DNA of 64,000 nt from Macropodus opercularis (Eukaryota; Chordata; Actinopteri; Anabantiformes; Osphronemidae), in NCBI GenBank assembly GCA_030770545.1, contig CM061100.1, forward strand, positions 1,309,501-1,373,500. The letters are read 5' to 3'. Positions 23,031 through 35,918 of the stretch are shown one piece after another. The notes beneath the pieces are model-generated. The model did not search any database. It saw only the letters and a list, made by a program, of their open reading frames with translations, and was not told the origin of the DNA. The position numbers were made by a program, and so were the translations under genes. How positions within the stretch are numbered: position 1 is the stretch's first letter; every line of letters begins with the position of its first letter.

Positions 23031-23800
23031 GCTGACGGAGCTACATACTACAATACCCATAAGCCTCTGTCTTGTTTACCTAATTTACCTAATTAGTGGC
23101 TAAAATCTAAGTCTAATCTAATGTCACCAGACTTGGTGCTTATTTCATTTTGCCGACATCACCATAACATTTAATTAACGTCTCTAAATTTCGTCTCCAT
23201 TTGCCAACAGCGAATTACGTTTTTTAAACAAACTACGACGAAATGCATCTTGGGAAACGTACTCGGCTCGTTTTAATTAGTTTTAATTAATCGAGTGTAT
23301 GTTTGATCGTCGGCGCCTGAGCGGATGACGTCATCCAATTAGCCCGCTGAGCGGCTCCAGCTTCGGCGCTAACGGTCCCCGCGTCCTCCAGCGGTGACCG
23401 TCACTTACGCCTTTAGTTCGTAACATTAGCTGCTGCGCGTCACAGCTGTTCACGGAGAATGAAGCAGCTGCAGAGAAGCTGGTTCCGACTTTACGTGGGC
23501 AGGAGCCGAAGCCGACCTCAGGTGCACACGCGTCTCCGATTGGCCTCTTTACAGGTAACAGGCCGCACACGTTCACCCACAGAAGGACTCCGTGAATGAG
23601 CCACCAAGTCCCCACGGCTTCACTTTAAGCTTCACTTTAGTTCAGCTGCGTGTTAGCAGAGCTGCTACTGCAAGTTAGCTAACGCGTAGCTAGCTAGCTA
23701 GGCGGTTCCGGGTCTAGTCCAAGATGGCGGCTTCCTGGCCCATAGACCAGGTGCTGTGCAGGCGCTGAGCAGCGTTTCACAGGGACAGGCCGTAAGTAGG
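23030..23800. promoter_or_regulatory. CpG-rich, promoter-like block of an unidentified transcript
   Basis: After AT-rich DNA the sequence becomes rich in CpG from about 23.2 kb. Visible signals are a perfect 12-bp CRE palindrome GATGACGTCATC (23324-23335), CCAAT at 23335-23339, an inverted CCAAT at 23539-23543, ZNF143-like blocks at 23047-23060 and, inverted, at 23230-23256, and a YY1-like AAGATGGCGG at 23721-23730. Strong donor-like GTAAGT follows at 23792. This combination is typical of a housekeeping or bidirectional vertebrate promoter. No protein could be identified. The rightward direction is preferred because the YY1-like site and the donor point that way. Confidence 0.5.
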
Positions 23801-26800
23801 AATGTTGAGGATCTAATGTTTCAACCACTCGTTGTTCAGCCATTTCCTAATACAACGCACTGAAGTAGGACTGTAATAGACTTGAACCACGCATCTATCC
23901 GAGGGCCCAGTCGTCAGCCAGCAGCCGTCCCCCAGAAACCGGCCTTAGGCTGTAGCAAGCGTCCTTCCACCGAGATGACTTAAATCTGCCCCTCAGCCTA
24001 TTCAGGGCCTTTCGTTTGGTTCGGTAATGACACGTGTTTTTGCTGCGCCCACAAACACCAGACACACCCCGCTACTCACAGCAGCTCATCCCTGAGGAGG
24101 CAGCATCACTGTCTCGTTTCCCGAGCAACCGCAGCCTCCCCCCTTAGACTTTCTGTTTGCCTAGGTTTCTAAAGGGTTAATGGTGATGTGCTGGCTAAAA
24201 TATAAACGTGTACAGTGAGTAGATCTTCAACTATTAGTCTACCTGCAGTTCAGTGGCCAAACCGTCTGTTTTAGCTTAAAAATCACCACTGGGAATCTAA
24301 AAGTAGTCAACTAACCTAATTAAAACATTCAACACTCAGTCCTCAGTTTGTGTAATTACGAGAAAGAGGAAAGAACAAAAAATGATAAATTACAGTGGTG
24401 GCGATTTGCTTTTCAACAATTCATAGACAAAATGTTGAAATTACTTAAACTTCCTTGATAATCAGCCCACAAATGTCCAGATATAGAGAAAAATGAGCAT
24501 CGCGTCCTTTAATCTCAGAAGCTGGAAATTGCACATTCATTTTTTTTAAAAATTTAAAATAATATTATATTTAATTAAACTAATAAGTAATGAAGTAACT
24601 TTAAATTCAGAGTTGCAAAAAAGAGGTTTCTTTAATGTGGCTGATGATTTATCATTTTTGGAATCCGGGCATTCGTTCAGGCAGAGCAAGCATTAAAACT
24701 CTGGTACAGTATGAATGAATTTCTTCAGCATTTTCTGCTATTTTGCAGACAAACCAGTCTTTTGAACTAATTTGCAGATTCTGTCATTGAAATGTGGAAC
24801 AAACTGTCTTTTAAGAGGAATCTTCCTTCAAAAGGATGCAAAACCAGAGCATTAACATCTGACAGTCGTAGGACACGTGCTCCTGCGCTGTGTCTGCTTC
24901 AGAATACATGCATGCATATTTCTAGTCTTCCGTGTTATTTACATATCAATATTCCATGTAACGCAGCTACTGCAAGCAATCTATTTTGCAGTCATGGATA
25001 ATTCATGATCTGCAGACGCCGCATATGACAATGTGTTGAGTGGGTTCAGCTTGGGATAATCCTTCTCCTCCGCTTGCGTTTGCTTGCTTATTCTGTTCGG
25101 GGCTTTCAGTGAGGAGATTCTTTTTAACAGACTCACCTTTCGTATGAAGGCGAATAGCTCAGCGTATCGAATTGACATTATGTAGTTTCATTCAGATTTG
25201 TGATGACGTGCATGAAATACGAAATTGACAGATTTACTGAACAACTTCTCTAATATAGGGACAGTTGTGGGAATGTTGGCTTGCAGTTGTGATTGGGGTC
25301 ATACTGGTCGTGGAGGAAGTATCCAGAGTAGCAGCAAACCCCTGTTTTTATGAAAAAAAGAGAAATGATTAATCCACAGTGACACAGTAAAACCATTAAT
25401 ATAGTTAAAAAGGAAATGCAGCAAACAATCATATTTGAGAAGATAGACATAAAAACTTTGAACTTAAAACGTGCAATTGTGTGTAACTATATACATGTTT
25501 GTATGTACTTGTTTGTGAGTTTATATATAAAAAGGCATGTTTTATTCTGTGTAGGATTTATCACAAAAATCTTAATTAAAAAGAAGAAGAGGAGGAACAA
25601 AAAGTACAAATGCGTTTGATAGGAAATCCTAAAATCTGAAAGTCTGAGGACAAAGAAGGCAGTGGAATTACCAATTATTTTACTGATTTCATTTGCACGG
25701 TGGAGGCCGGGCCGCGGAGCAGCTTTAGGGGGTAATGGTTTCTGGCAGCGACAGGGCCCTTAGTCCTGTTCACTGGAGCTGCAACATCCCCCCAGGGTTC
25801 CATTGGCAGTTAGACCTATCGTTTCTCCTCTTGATGTGATTTAATAGAAAAAAAAGTTATGCTTGTCGTTAACCTCACACACTGCTCCATCATGCATAAA
25901 AAATGGAGGCTATTGTCCGTCCACCCTGCTAAACAATGTCCTTGTGTAACTGCGTAGGTCAATTGAATGTGAAATTAGATCATTTAGAATTCATCTGTGG
26001 GAGCGGTGTCTTTATCCAGGCTGCAAATAAATGAAAACGCTGCAGTGATTGTCAGGGAGCAGGACGGAGACCTTTAATTAGAGGGGCAGAAACTGAGAAG
26101 AGGACGGGGGGAGGATGCTGCTGCAGTATATGGGGGGAGAGCAGTGAGAGGCTTCTCCAGGGATAGGGTGCTTTACTTTGAAGTGCGTGGTGGGACTGTG
26201 TGCAGCACAAAATCCCCCAATCCTTCGTCTATCAGACTTTCTCTGCTGCCATGTTTGCTCATTATGTTTTCATGGGCAGATTCGAGATGCCTGAGTCGAA
26301 TCTTTCGGCCCAGGAGAGACAAACTCCAGGGGAATTGGAATGAGGCAAAGACGCTTGTGTACTTTCAGGTCGGCTTTCGACATGGTTTCATGCGGCTGAC
26401 ATCTAAAATACAATGGCTGATGCCTTGACGTGACAAGAATGTGTTGACTGTTTTATTGCCAGTTCACACCGAGTCCCACAACTGTGTGTAAACAAGACCA
26501 GTGTAGCAGCAAGTTCTATTCACGTGGATCACAACCGAGACTGATCACAGCACAAGGAAACACGTTGAGCGTCTTCGTAAGACTTAAAGCATAAGGATTG
26601 ATACCGCGATGGCAGATCAGTTGTTGACCCTTTTGCCATATGCCACCATGAGAAGTAGTGACACTGGTGGTTGGTGTTTAGATAAGAACGCAAGGTTTCA
26701 TGTCCTGTTGTTTTTTCCTTGGAGTGATCTGCTAAATATTATGTGAAGCGATTGCTGAGTTGATAAAAGATGTGTTTTGGAGGAAAAGGCTTAGAAAAGT

Positions 26801-28675
26801 TTTGACATCACTATGTTAGTTTCTGTGACTAATTTCTTTTCCACCTCACAATTTAGAATCGGGTTAACAAGCTTGACTTTATTGCTTCCAGACTGCAACT
26901 GCATTTTTAGGTGCCATTACCTGGCTCACACGTTTGCATGCATGTGGAACATAACAACCCCTAACGGTGAATTTCCCTCTGCCGACGGCGTAGCGCGATC
27001 GCTCACCATCATCTCTCAGCTGTCATCTACTGCAGATTGTCACAATCGATAGCATCCCGCCGAGCTGCCGGCTGACAGCTCTGGGCCTCACTGAGGGAAA
27101 TGAAATGGGTCGTGAGCACAGCGACGCGCGTCAAATTGAACAGGACACGTACGTTTGTGAAATATACATTTTCAAATAAAAATTGACAAAGAAATTTAAT
27201 CTCAATTCAGGGAGTAGTTGATGCATCGTCATCGGAGAAAATTAATTGTTACCCACTCAGCGACTGCGTCTGACAGTTCCTGAATGGACTAGATAATGGC
27301 TTTGTCATCTCACCATGAAACAGCCACATTGAAGTAGGTGACAAGAAGTGCAGCAGGAAGGTCACATGAGCTACAGATGGCAGACGAGCCGGCAGGAAAG
27401 AATCGATGGAATCATGTTTAAAACGGCGCGAACATCATCTGGCGACACATCAATTTTCATTGTGTTGACAAGTCTCAGAAGTAGAAACGATACGATTTCA
27501 GAGCTGCCAGAGGCAAGATTCCACTAAATGTAGCTCGGTTTATGGCCTCCTACGGCTGCTGCTGGGTTTGTGGAGACAGTGTGGATGGGAGGATTGAATT
27601 TCTGTGCCACGCGGCTGTAATGCATCTCATTACTGAGCTCGTCCACACAGATTTGGTTGAGAGTGAGAATCAGAAGAGGGAAGACTTTAGATGGACTCTG
27701 GACAGCTGCTAAAGTTGAAATCCCACACTCGCAAACATCTGGATCTAAATTCAGATTAAAATATTTCCTGAGTCAGCTGAGCTGTAACAGGCTGTTTGGT
27801 TCGTCTTTACTGTGTTTATTTTATTGCTGGACTATTTATGATTAATATGGTTTCCAGAAATGTTTACAGGTACATAAACACTGCTTTAAAGGCCCTTTAA
27901 CTATTTTTATGTGGCTCATGTCCGTAAACCTCTGCCCTTATACGACTACAGCATATACCTCTGCTCCTTTCGTCTTGTTTCTGCAGCTGCGTCTTCCTCT
28001 GCGTTGATGCTAATCTACCATTAGCTGTTAGCTTTCTCTGTAATAATTATAAATCAGTGCAATCCCAGAGACTCAGTCCTACAGTTACATGGTTTCATGT
28101 GATGCTATATCGACAGACAAACTCAATTATTATCATCAAATCAAACACCAATGGGCAAAGTGGACGTGTAATTTAAAATGATTATCATTCAAATTAATGA
28201 TTTATCTGTCGAATGAAAGCAAATGGTTAATGAGAGGCTCTAGAGTGAATACTTTAAGTGTCTCTCATTTCCTGGTGGAGTGAAACAACACTCAGTCCCT
28301 CTAGAGTCCATGCGCCGACAAAGAGAGAAAACATTTTTCACTATGAAATATGCATGGTGTGCTCAGCACAAAATATGTCGCCGCTGTCGTATTCCGACTG
28401 CTTTCCATGATCCATCTTTTTAAAAATGCATGCGAGAAGTTTGGTGCAGCCAAACGTCAGTTCAGTTAGGGACAAATTAAAGCAGGGCTCCTCTGTGAGG
28501 AGTAATTCATCTTCACGCAGATGCATTTTGGTTTCCAATAAACTTAGATCAGCTTGAATGAAGTGGAGGCTGACGCTCCTGAGCTCAGCATCTTCCTTTG
28601 GAGATGAAGCCTGTGATTAAAATTACACTAACAAAGCTCGAGAAAACCTTTCTACGCCAGACATGCAGTAGTTTA

Positions 28676-28695
28676 TTATAATAATAATAATAATA
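28676..28695. repeat. (TAA)n microsatellite
   Basis: About six tandem ATA/TAA triplets. Confidence 0.9.
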
Positions 28696-30027
28696 GTATG
28701 AAATAGATGTTTTTCTCCTTTACTGGCTCCTTGCTGTTGTAGGTATGTGATGTGTGCGTTTTGTGGAGACCCCCGTGGTGGGTAAACGCTGCAGACACAC
28801 CGAGGCTGCGTTTACGGCTTTGGATCTGTGAGTGGTGCTGCAGGAAGCGTTTATGCAGCTTCTCCTTCAGCGTCTGCAGAGCAGGACAGTGTGACCATTA
28901 ACACGACGGAGCAGACGGAACGAGACCCGATGCCTTCGTCTCTGCTGCCACCCCCCATCTCCTCAGGGACACGCGTGCCCAAAGCCCCCAACCCTCAGTC
29001 CTCGGCATTGGACCTTTGTCCTAATCAGATTAGTTTTACCAGTGTTGTAGTAGAAGGGAAGTTAACAAAGATCTGCTCAATTATTTGTATGAGTTCATGC
29101 CTGCAGAAATTGCAGTTTTCAGGTATTCTTCTAGAACTTTGGTGGCCAACATTTCTGACTTGGTGTGATGATGCGAGGGAGACCACGCACCATGCAGCAG
29201 TGTTAAACCCGGATCACAGCACACTGGGCCAGAACCTGCAGCTTACGGTTCCTTATCACGGGATGTGCTGTGTGTACGGTGGCCTGTTTGTACCTTCACC
29301 CCTCAGAAACTGCTTTGATTTAATAGCGGCTGACTGACGCTCTGAAAAGAGCCTGGGGCAGTGAGCTAGTAAATATTAAAACTGCACTCTCCCAGATAAA
29401 TATTACACAAAGAAGGTGGGAAAGAAGCTGCATCAGGTGTTGGAGGAGGTTCGACTCAAGCCCTGAGAATAGAACCTACTAGAAGATAAAAGGAAAACAC
29501 CAGAACCTACGACATAACCTCAACAGCTTAGATGGGAACGTTGTAACCAAGTCACAGTTTGATTAATTCAGTAAAAATGAAAATATTTGAAAAATAAAAC
29601 TGTGAAACATAATTTTTACCGAGCTGTGACCTTTCGTGAAGCTTTACAATATTGAATTAGAGGATCAAGAGTTCTTTACACAATTCATATCTATTGACAT
29701 TTTATGGGCTCACAGGTTGCGCGTTGTGCCCTGTGGGGGAAGCAGTCGATAGCGCTGGCATTTCTCTGGGGACCTGCCGCGGTTCTGCAGTACAGGAAGC
29801 GTGTTTGCTGCTGTGGATCCACACAAGGTGAAGAGGTGGCAGGATGCTGCTCGCGCGTGCATCTATTCTGCTCACGTCCTGGTCCAAGAAGGCAGACGGC
29901 ATTAGAGGAGTGGGGTCCCTCCCTTACTGCTGCACCCCTAAATGTCACAGAGGGGCAGCATGTTATCGCCATGGAAACCCAGCCTCAGTAATATTTGATT
30001 TTAATCAGCACATAGCTTCCAATGACA

Positions 30028-30042
30028 CCCCCCCCCCCCCCC
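30028..30042. repeat. Homopolymer C15
   Basis: Fifteen consecutive cytosines, a likely site of length error in assembly. Confidence 0.95.
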
Positions 30043-33000
30043 AGACGACTGGATTTTCAAAGTTGGTAAAGAAACCATAACAGATTGTCGTCGTCTAGTT
30101 GCTGAGAGTCCTGGGATTCGTTTTGTGATTATTGGACCGGCACAAGAAACCTGCTGCTAAATTGCATCATTTCCAATAACCTGACGTACACAAAACACAC
30201 CTGAGGCACGAACGTCAAGTCGACTGTATGTAATGCAGCAGGGGCTGCTCCCGCTGCCTTTCATATGAACCTCTCTGTCTAGACATCCATTACCCACCTG
30301 CACCTAAAACTGTGGAATCGATACCATCACATGCAGTCGTAATGGCCCAATTACTGTTTGTAGCTTCGTCAATGCTACGTCTCCGAGGGAAGGCACCGTG
30401 ATGCTGTACACGTCTGACAACGGGAGCGTGTGTGTGGATGTTTTCTAGCCTGAAAGACGTGTAACGTTCTCCGTAATCTGCCGGAGCAAACGGCACCACA
30501 GCCTTCCTGCCCTGAGTCTCCTGGGTTTTACACCACAGCATCTGTGGAGGTCGACCTGAATGTGACTGTAGCAGTTACTCTAATAATGCATGAATGAGAC
30601 TCATTTGTACAGTGTCATTAATGAATGTGTGTTTCCTTGTTTTACTTTTCAGCTCTTTCCTGACCTCCATCTTCCACCGAAGCCTCCACCTTCTCTTTCC
30701 CCGGCTCGTGAAGAATGACTTCACATGAGCTGCATAAATCAACGGCCAGCGAGCAGGTAAACGCCCACAGCACACAGAACGTTAGTACAACAATGAAAGT
30801 ACGAAGAACCTCTCAGGTCACGTTAATAGAGGTTTAGTAGTTTATGATACATAGAACGTATTTACACAATTTATAAGAATGCTGGCTCTAAATGCACTTG
30901 GGTCAAAGGTCTTAATACAGTTTATTCTAATTACTTTTTAATTGATTAGTTTATCAGGCTTTGTTTAGGTTTGGTTTTATCGTTTGGACATTGCATTGTA
31001 CAAGCAACACAAGTAAACATCCCTTCGCCTTGACGTGTTTAGTGACTACACACCTTGTACATGTGCGTGTCCTGCACCTTTTAGGCTGAGTGAAAGCTGA
31101 TATGCAGGCAGTGTTTGTAAAGTAGTGCGTGTTGCTGTCGTCAAGCCTGGATGTGTGGTTGGTCTTGGTGATGAGATTCGCGGTGTTGATGTAGGTTGGT
31201 GTAGTCTGCCTGCTGGGATGGTTGTAGCTGTGCAATTGTGCAGCTTTAGAGACAGACTCCAGCATCACACTGGGAACAGAAGCAGGATGGAGGAGGTTTC
31301 TTTTTGGGGCCATTAGTCAAAGCGGGGACACTATCAAGGCTTTGATTACAGTGTTGTGGAATATTCCCTCGGGCTCCTATCTCTTCTTCATTCATATTCC
31401 GATTTTAAACAGCCCATTCATCAATTACCGCCAAGGCTGCATCCACACAGTCCCGAACACAATGTTCTCTGCATCCAGTGGTGCATCAAAGGTTGTGGAC
31501 GCTTTAGAATTGACCCTTTCAGACAGAACCAGGTAAAGAAAGAACTATTACACATGACCTCAGCGTCTGTAGAACTAAAACAAACTATTATCACAACCAG
31601 TATAAATAGTAATAAAGTGTTACAGCGTTTCACTTGCGTTGCAAGAGAAGAGAACTTTTCTTAAATGCTGTAGTCTACAAACATGGATCTGGCCTCTAGA
31701 CTTTAGCAAATTGAACACCTTCATGGTTTTTCCTCCATGTTCCTGCTCGTGCCCTCGGGTTCCTGTCGAGTGTCCGAGGCTCAGAAGGGGTTGGATTCGC
31801 TCGTCTCGTCGTCTTTGTCTGTGCCTCAGTCTTCCACATCTGACAAGCTGACACTAAAGCCTCGTTTCATCCCAGCTCTTCAAGCCGCGGATGACACTTC
31901 ATTCAGGCAGTGAGTGACACTTCACTGCTGACGAACAGAGGAAGTCTGTATCTACACGATATCTCCTCCTGAGGCAGGGATGGAGCAGGATGAGAGGGAG
32001 CGATCAGGATGCGTATTCATAAGAAATACTCTCAGATTTAAACTTTCACTAATGCACTTTAGTTTTTTTTGCTAAATATGTAGGAGCTTGACTGATTCCT
32101 AGTAGAGTAGGCATGAACTTGGTTGTTGTAACTCGACTCAAACCTTAGCGCTGATCTCTTAATAAGCCGCTGGGTTTGAGATGCAGAGTCATAAAACACA
32201 TTAACTACCCCCCACACTAATGCAATATAAAGCTACTGTAGTAGTGGCCTCGGGCTAAACTCCTGTTTTAATAAAAGAATATAAATGAACTTTAATGTGT
32301 TACTTTCTTTAATTTTTTTTATTAATCGTAAATCTTGGAGAGGGATTAAACTGTTAGAAAGGAGAGCGAAGAATTAAGCTTTTCCAGAGCAGTGTTAATA
32401 AATTCTGCTCTTTTTCAGTGATATGACATCGGCCCCAAACACACACACAACAATCGCTTCTCGTGACTTTAAGCTTCACTGTAGCTTGAAATAATGGGAA
32501 AGTCAAACAAATACTAATAAAACAGAATAATAAAAAAAGACTGTTTTTGGTGTTAACATTTCTTCCTTTAAACAGTTTAGCATCTGAAAAGGCTCTGAGT
32601 GAAGAGATGGTACTTGATACGGGGTTAGAGCCTCCCTATCAACAGCACTTAATGCAAATCAACAGGCAGAGCGGCCTGCTCTGTTGCTAGGAGACCGCAA
32701 AGGATATTTCCATCTGGTCCAGACTCCGTCATGAATGGCTGCTGGTCTAACTGACCATTAGTGTAATTACTCAAGTTTTGTCTTGAGCGTAACAATTTCT
32801 GACTGGAGCTAATTTTCTACATTGAGCAAACCCTCTGTTGGACTTTGATGGAAACAGCTTTTTGAAAGCATAGTTTTACAGCAGGAAAACAAAAGCGTCT
32901 CCATTAAACATCAATCACCCAAAGAGTCTGAATCAGGTAACCGCTGCATCAGATGAGAAGGCCTTACAATTGCACATAATAATCAAATGGTTCATTCAGC

Positions 33001-34500
33001 TGTGAAACACTAAATGAACAGGACGGGTTTTGTTGCTGTGCCTTGGTGAGGAGGGGTTTGTTGCCAAGAGCTGGCCTTTCAGGAAACACCTAATTGCTAT
33101 TGGCACTGACATTTATGAAAACTTTATGGACAGCAATCTCTGCAGCTTGTGACATTTTGGATTCCCTTTAAACCTGTGAATATGAAGGTTTTCTACTTCA
33201 CGGGCCACAGGATTTAAAATGAAAATGACAACAGCTCGTACACGAGTCTTGTTGGCAAAGGTGATGGGGAGATGAGAGAGAGCCTGTTTTCATCCTGTAA
33301 GAAAAGGGCACAAATGATGGAGACAAAAGGTCGCGTTCGCTTTGAAACGGAAATCTTTTAACAGGTTGTTAAACTCTGCAGATAATCGAAGTGATGAGAT
33401 GATAAATTGATGTTGGAGCAGTAGTTGTGTCGTGTGAAGCTGCTGCTGATCTGCAGTGAACTGGGAGGCAGATTCACAGTGTGCGATGCAAAGCGACGGT
33501 AAAACTGCGTTGTTTTCATCAGTCCACACGAGTTTTGACTTCGGATTTTAGCTGTCGGCCGTAGTTTGAATGACAGTAGGTGGTGACTGGTGAAGCTGGC
33601 GCCTCTGTTAACGGGTTGGTTTCAGCTTTGTTTTTGTTTGTTAGCTTAGATGCTTTGGCTCAGCGACTGTAGTCACACACTATTTGCTGTACAAAGATGA
33701 AATTGACAGATTTTCTGGCTAAATTCCCAGTAGCGTTGTGAATAGGCCTGTTTTTTTAATAGACACTATCTCAGATTCATCACCAGCGTTTCTGTGACAG
33801 TCAGATTTATGTGGCAGTGGCGCGAAGGGAATCGCAAAAAGTGGCTTTCAAACGTTGCCCACAGGAGGATTTCCCATTACAACATCATCATCTCTGCGTG
33901 CGTCTGCTGAGATGGCTGCAGCGGTGCCAAGCTCTGTCTAATTACCTAAGTTAGCGCGACGGTCGCGCTACATTAAGTCGATGGGATTGTGCACATCCGC
34001 TCTGACTTGGATTAGAAAGGGAGCGAATGCTATGTCTCACTGTTTGGTTTCAATACATACAACACGCGCAGGTTAAATCTCTTTATCCGCAGTAATATTG
34101 GCAGGTTAACTAAACTATTTAAAACCCAAATGTTGCGTTTCACGTGCAACCTGACAGCAGATCTGTACAAGGGGGCTGCTCTCCCTGCAGTCGCCCCACT
34201 GTGCCTTGATTTGCATACCGGATCAGATTATCGTTGCATTATGTATTCCATGGACGGGCCTGCGCTTGATGGATGATTGGTGCAGTGTAGAAGTCTTCAC
34301 CAAGGTGCTTTGTCCAGCCACGCGTTGGTGCCAGTAAACTGGAGCGATGGACTCCACAGTAGCAGGTTTTAAATGGTTAGTTTGTCTGTAACATCAACTT
34401 TGCATGTGTTTTATGCTCACACAGAACAGGATTGTCACATGGTGGCGTGAGCAGAAACTGGACCAGGTTCTAATCCTGCCACCATCTCACAGTCTCCTCA

Positions 34501-34525
34501 TTAGGTTAGATTAGATTAGATTAGG
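34501..34525. repeat. Pentanucleotide repeat (TTAGR)5
   Basis: TTAGG, three TTAGA units and TTAGG in tandem. It does not have the vertebrate telomeric unit, so it is taken as an ordinary short tandem repeat. Confidence 0.85.
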
Positions 34526-35918
34526 TGAATGAATGAGATGGAGCCGGATGGTCCCTCTGCAGAATGGACCCACTGGGAGGTTCTGTCCGCATCTCTCAGC
34601 CTCGTCGTGACTGCGTTTCTATAGTTAGACGGCTTAAAGCTTCCCAGGCTTGTGTTAGACATGTTGCTATGATCATTGATTTAAGCATCATGAGAGGTTT
34701 CTTTGGTGTCGTCACTTGTCTTGGTCATATTGTATAAAGAGAATCTGTCCCAGGCTCTTGAGCTTTGGCTTGTGTCTGGAACGATGAGCTTGAAGCTGTA
34801 AGAGCCAAACTTACTGGATGTCCTTGATGGGGACCAGCCTTAGATTTGGATGTTTCACGTTCTAAAGAGCCAGTTGGGCTGGTTTAGGAGTCTGAGCTCC
34901 CCTGGTTGGTGGGGTGGAGTCATGTCTGCTGCCTTTAGATAGTTCAGCGATGCTTGGACTCATTGTTCTACTTTTAGAGTCATCTTGGCTGCAGTTTAAC
35001 TGAGTGCAGTGCAAAAGTTCAGTACTTGACATGAATTTAGTCAAAGTGAATTTAATACTTGCTTTGCATCATATTTCCATCACTTTGTTTCCTTAACCAA
35101 ACTTCCTTTCTGTGAAAACTTCCTGCTCACAGGCCTCTGCTTGGTTTTGACAAGAGACAGGATGTAGGATAAGGAAATCTTAAAATTCCCAAATTATCTT
35201 TGCAGGAAGTAAAATGTACTGAGAGAAATGATGACTTCCTCCATAAGGGCCATAATCTGAGGTCTGTTCCATCCCTGCCTCTGTTCAGCTGCTACTTTAG
35301 GAATTATTATAGTCTCACATCTTATTTATTGGACATATCATATGTTGTACATATGTTTAATATTTTTCGTGTTGTTAAAAACCTTCACTATAATATAATG
35401 ATGATAATTACTGCATCATGTAAATGAAACTAGTATCTTAAAATACTTTCTCAGTTTACGTAGTAGTAGGTTCAGGTTTTAGTTGGTTTGTAGATGTAGT
35501 CACAGCTTGTTTTTCTTGGATCAAGGTTTGCATTGTTTTTTCACTTTTTGGTTGCTTTCAAAATGTCAATTGTTATAATTTAGATATTTATTTTAATTTG
35601 TACGGATAATTTATATTATAACCACAGTGACTGTTATTTACTATATGATATTCTGGCAATTATTAATATTAAAATCAATTATTAGTCTGTGAAATATAAA
35701 ACCAGTTGAAGATGTTTCACACGTGTTTTCACCGTGTGTGTTTATCTGTTTTACAATTTCTAAATTGAATATCAAACAAGATGATTATTGTTCTCTCAAC
35801 TAATTGTTTTAGCTGCAGCACAATAAATCTGAGGCGCTTATACACAAAATCATACAACAATAGACGAACGAAAGCTGATCCTCTCAAAAAATCTATTTTA
35901 ATCAAAACAAAAAGTTGA

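Larger units (their letters stand above)
23801..35918. other. Intergenic interval between sez6l and zswim6 with scattered exon-like segments
   Basis: No recognisable protein-coding gene. Contents worth recording are a coding-like block at 28861-29022, exon-like segments at 30653-30756, 31413-31532 and 31876-31909, a C15 run at 30028-30042, a TTAGR pentanucleotide repeat at 34501-34525 and a CpG-rich palindrome at 33952-33970. Parts at 26.9-27.1 and 32.6-34.3 kb read like conserved noncoding DNA, with octamer-like and X-box-like sites. Confidence 0.6.

Noticed and set aside
23331..23615. Minus-strand frame starting MGTWWLIHG with a hydrophobic start
   Set aside because: It looks like a signal peptide at first, but it lies across the CRE/CCAAT promoter signals and has no splice or family support.
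34501..34525. TTAGG/TTAGA repeat as an interstitial telomeric tract
   Set aside because: Vertebrate telomeres are TTAGGG. The five 5-bp units here are a simple tandem repeat.
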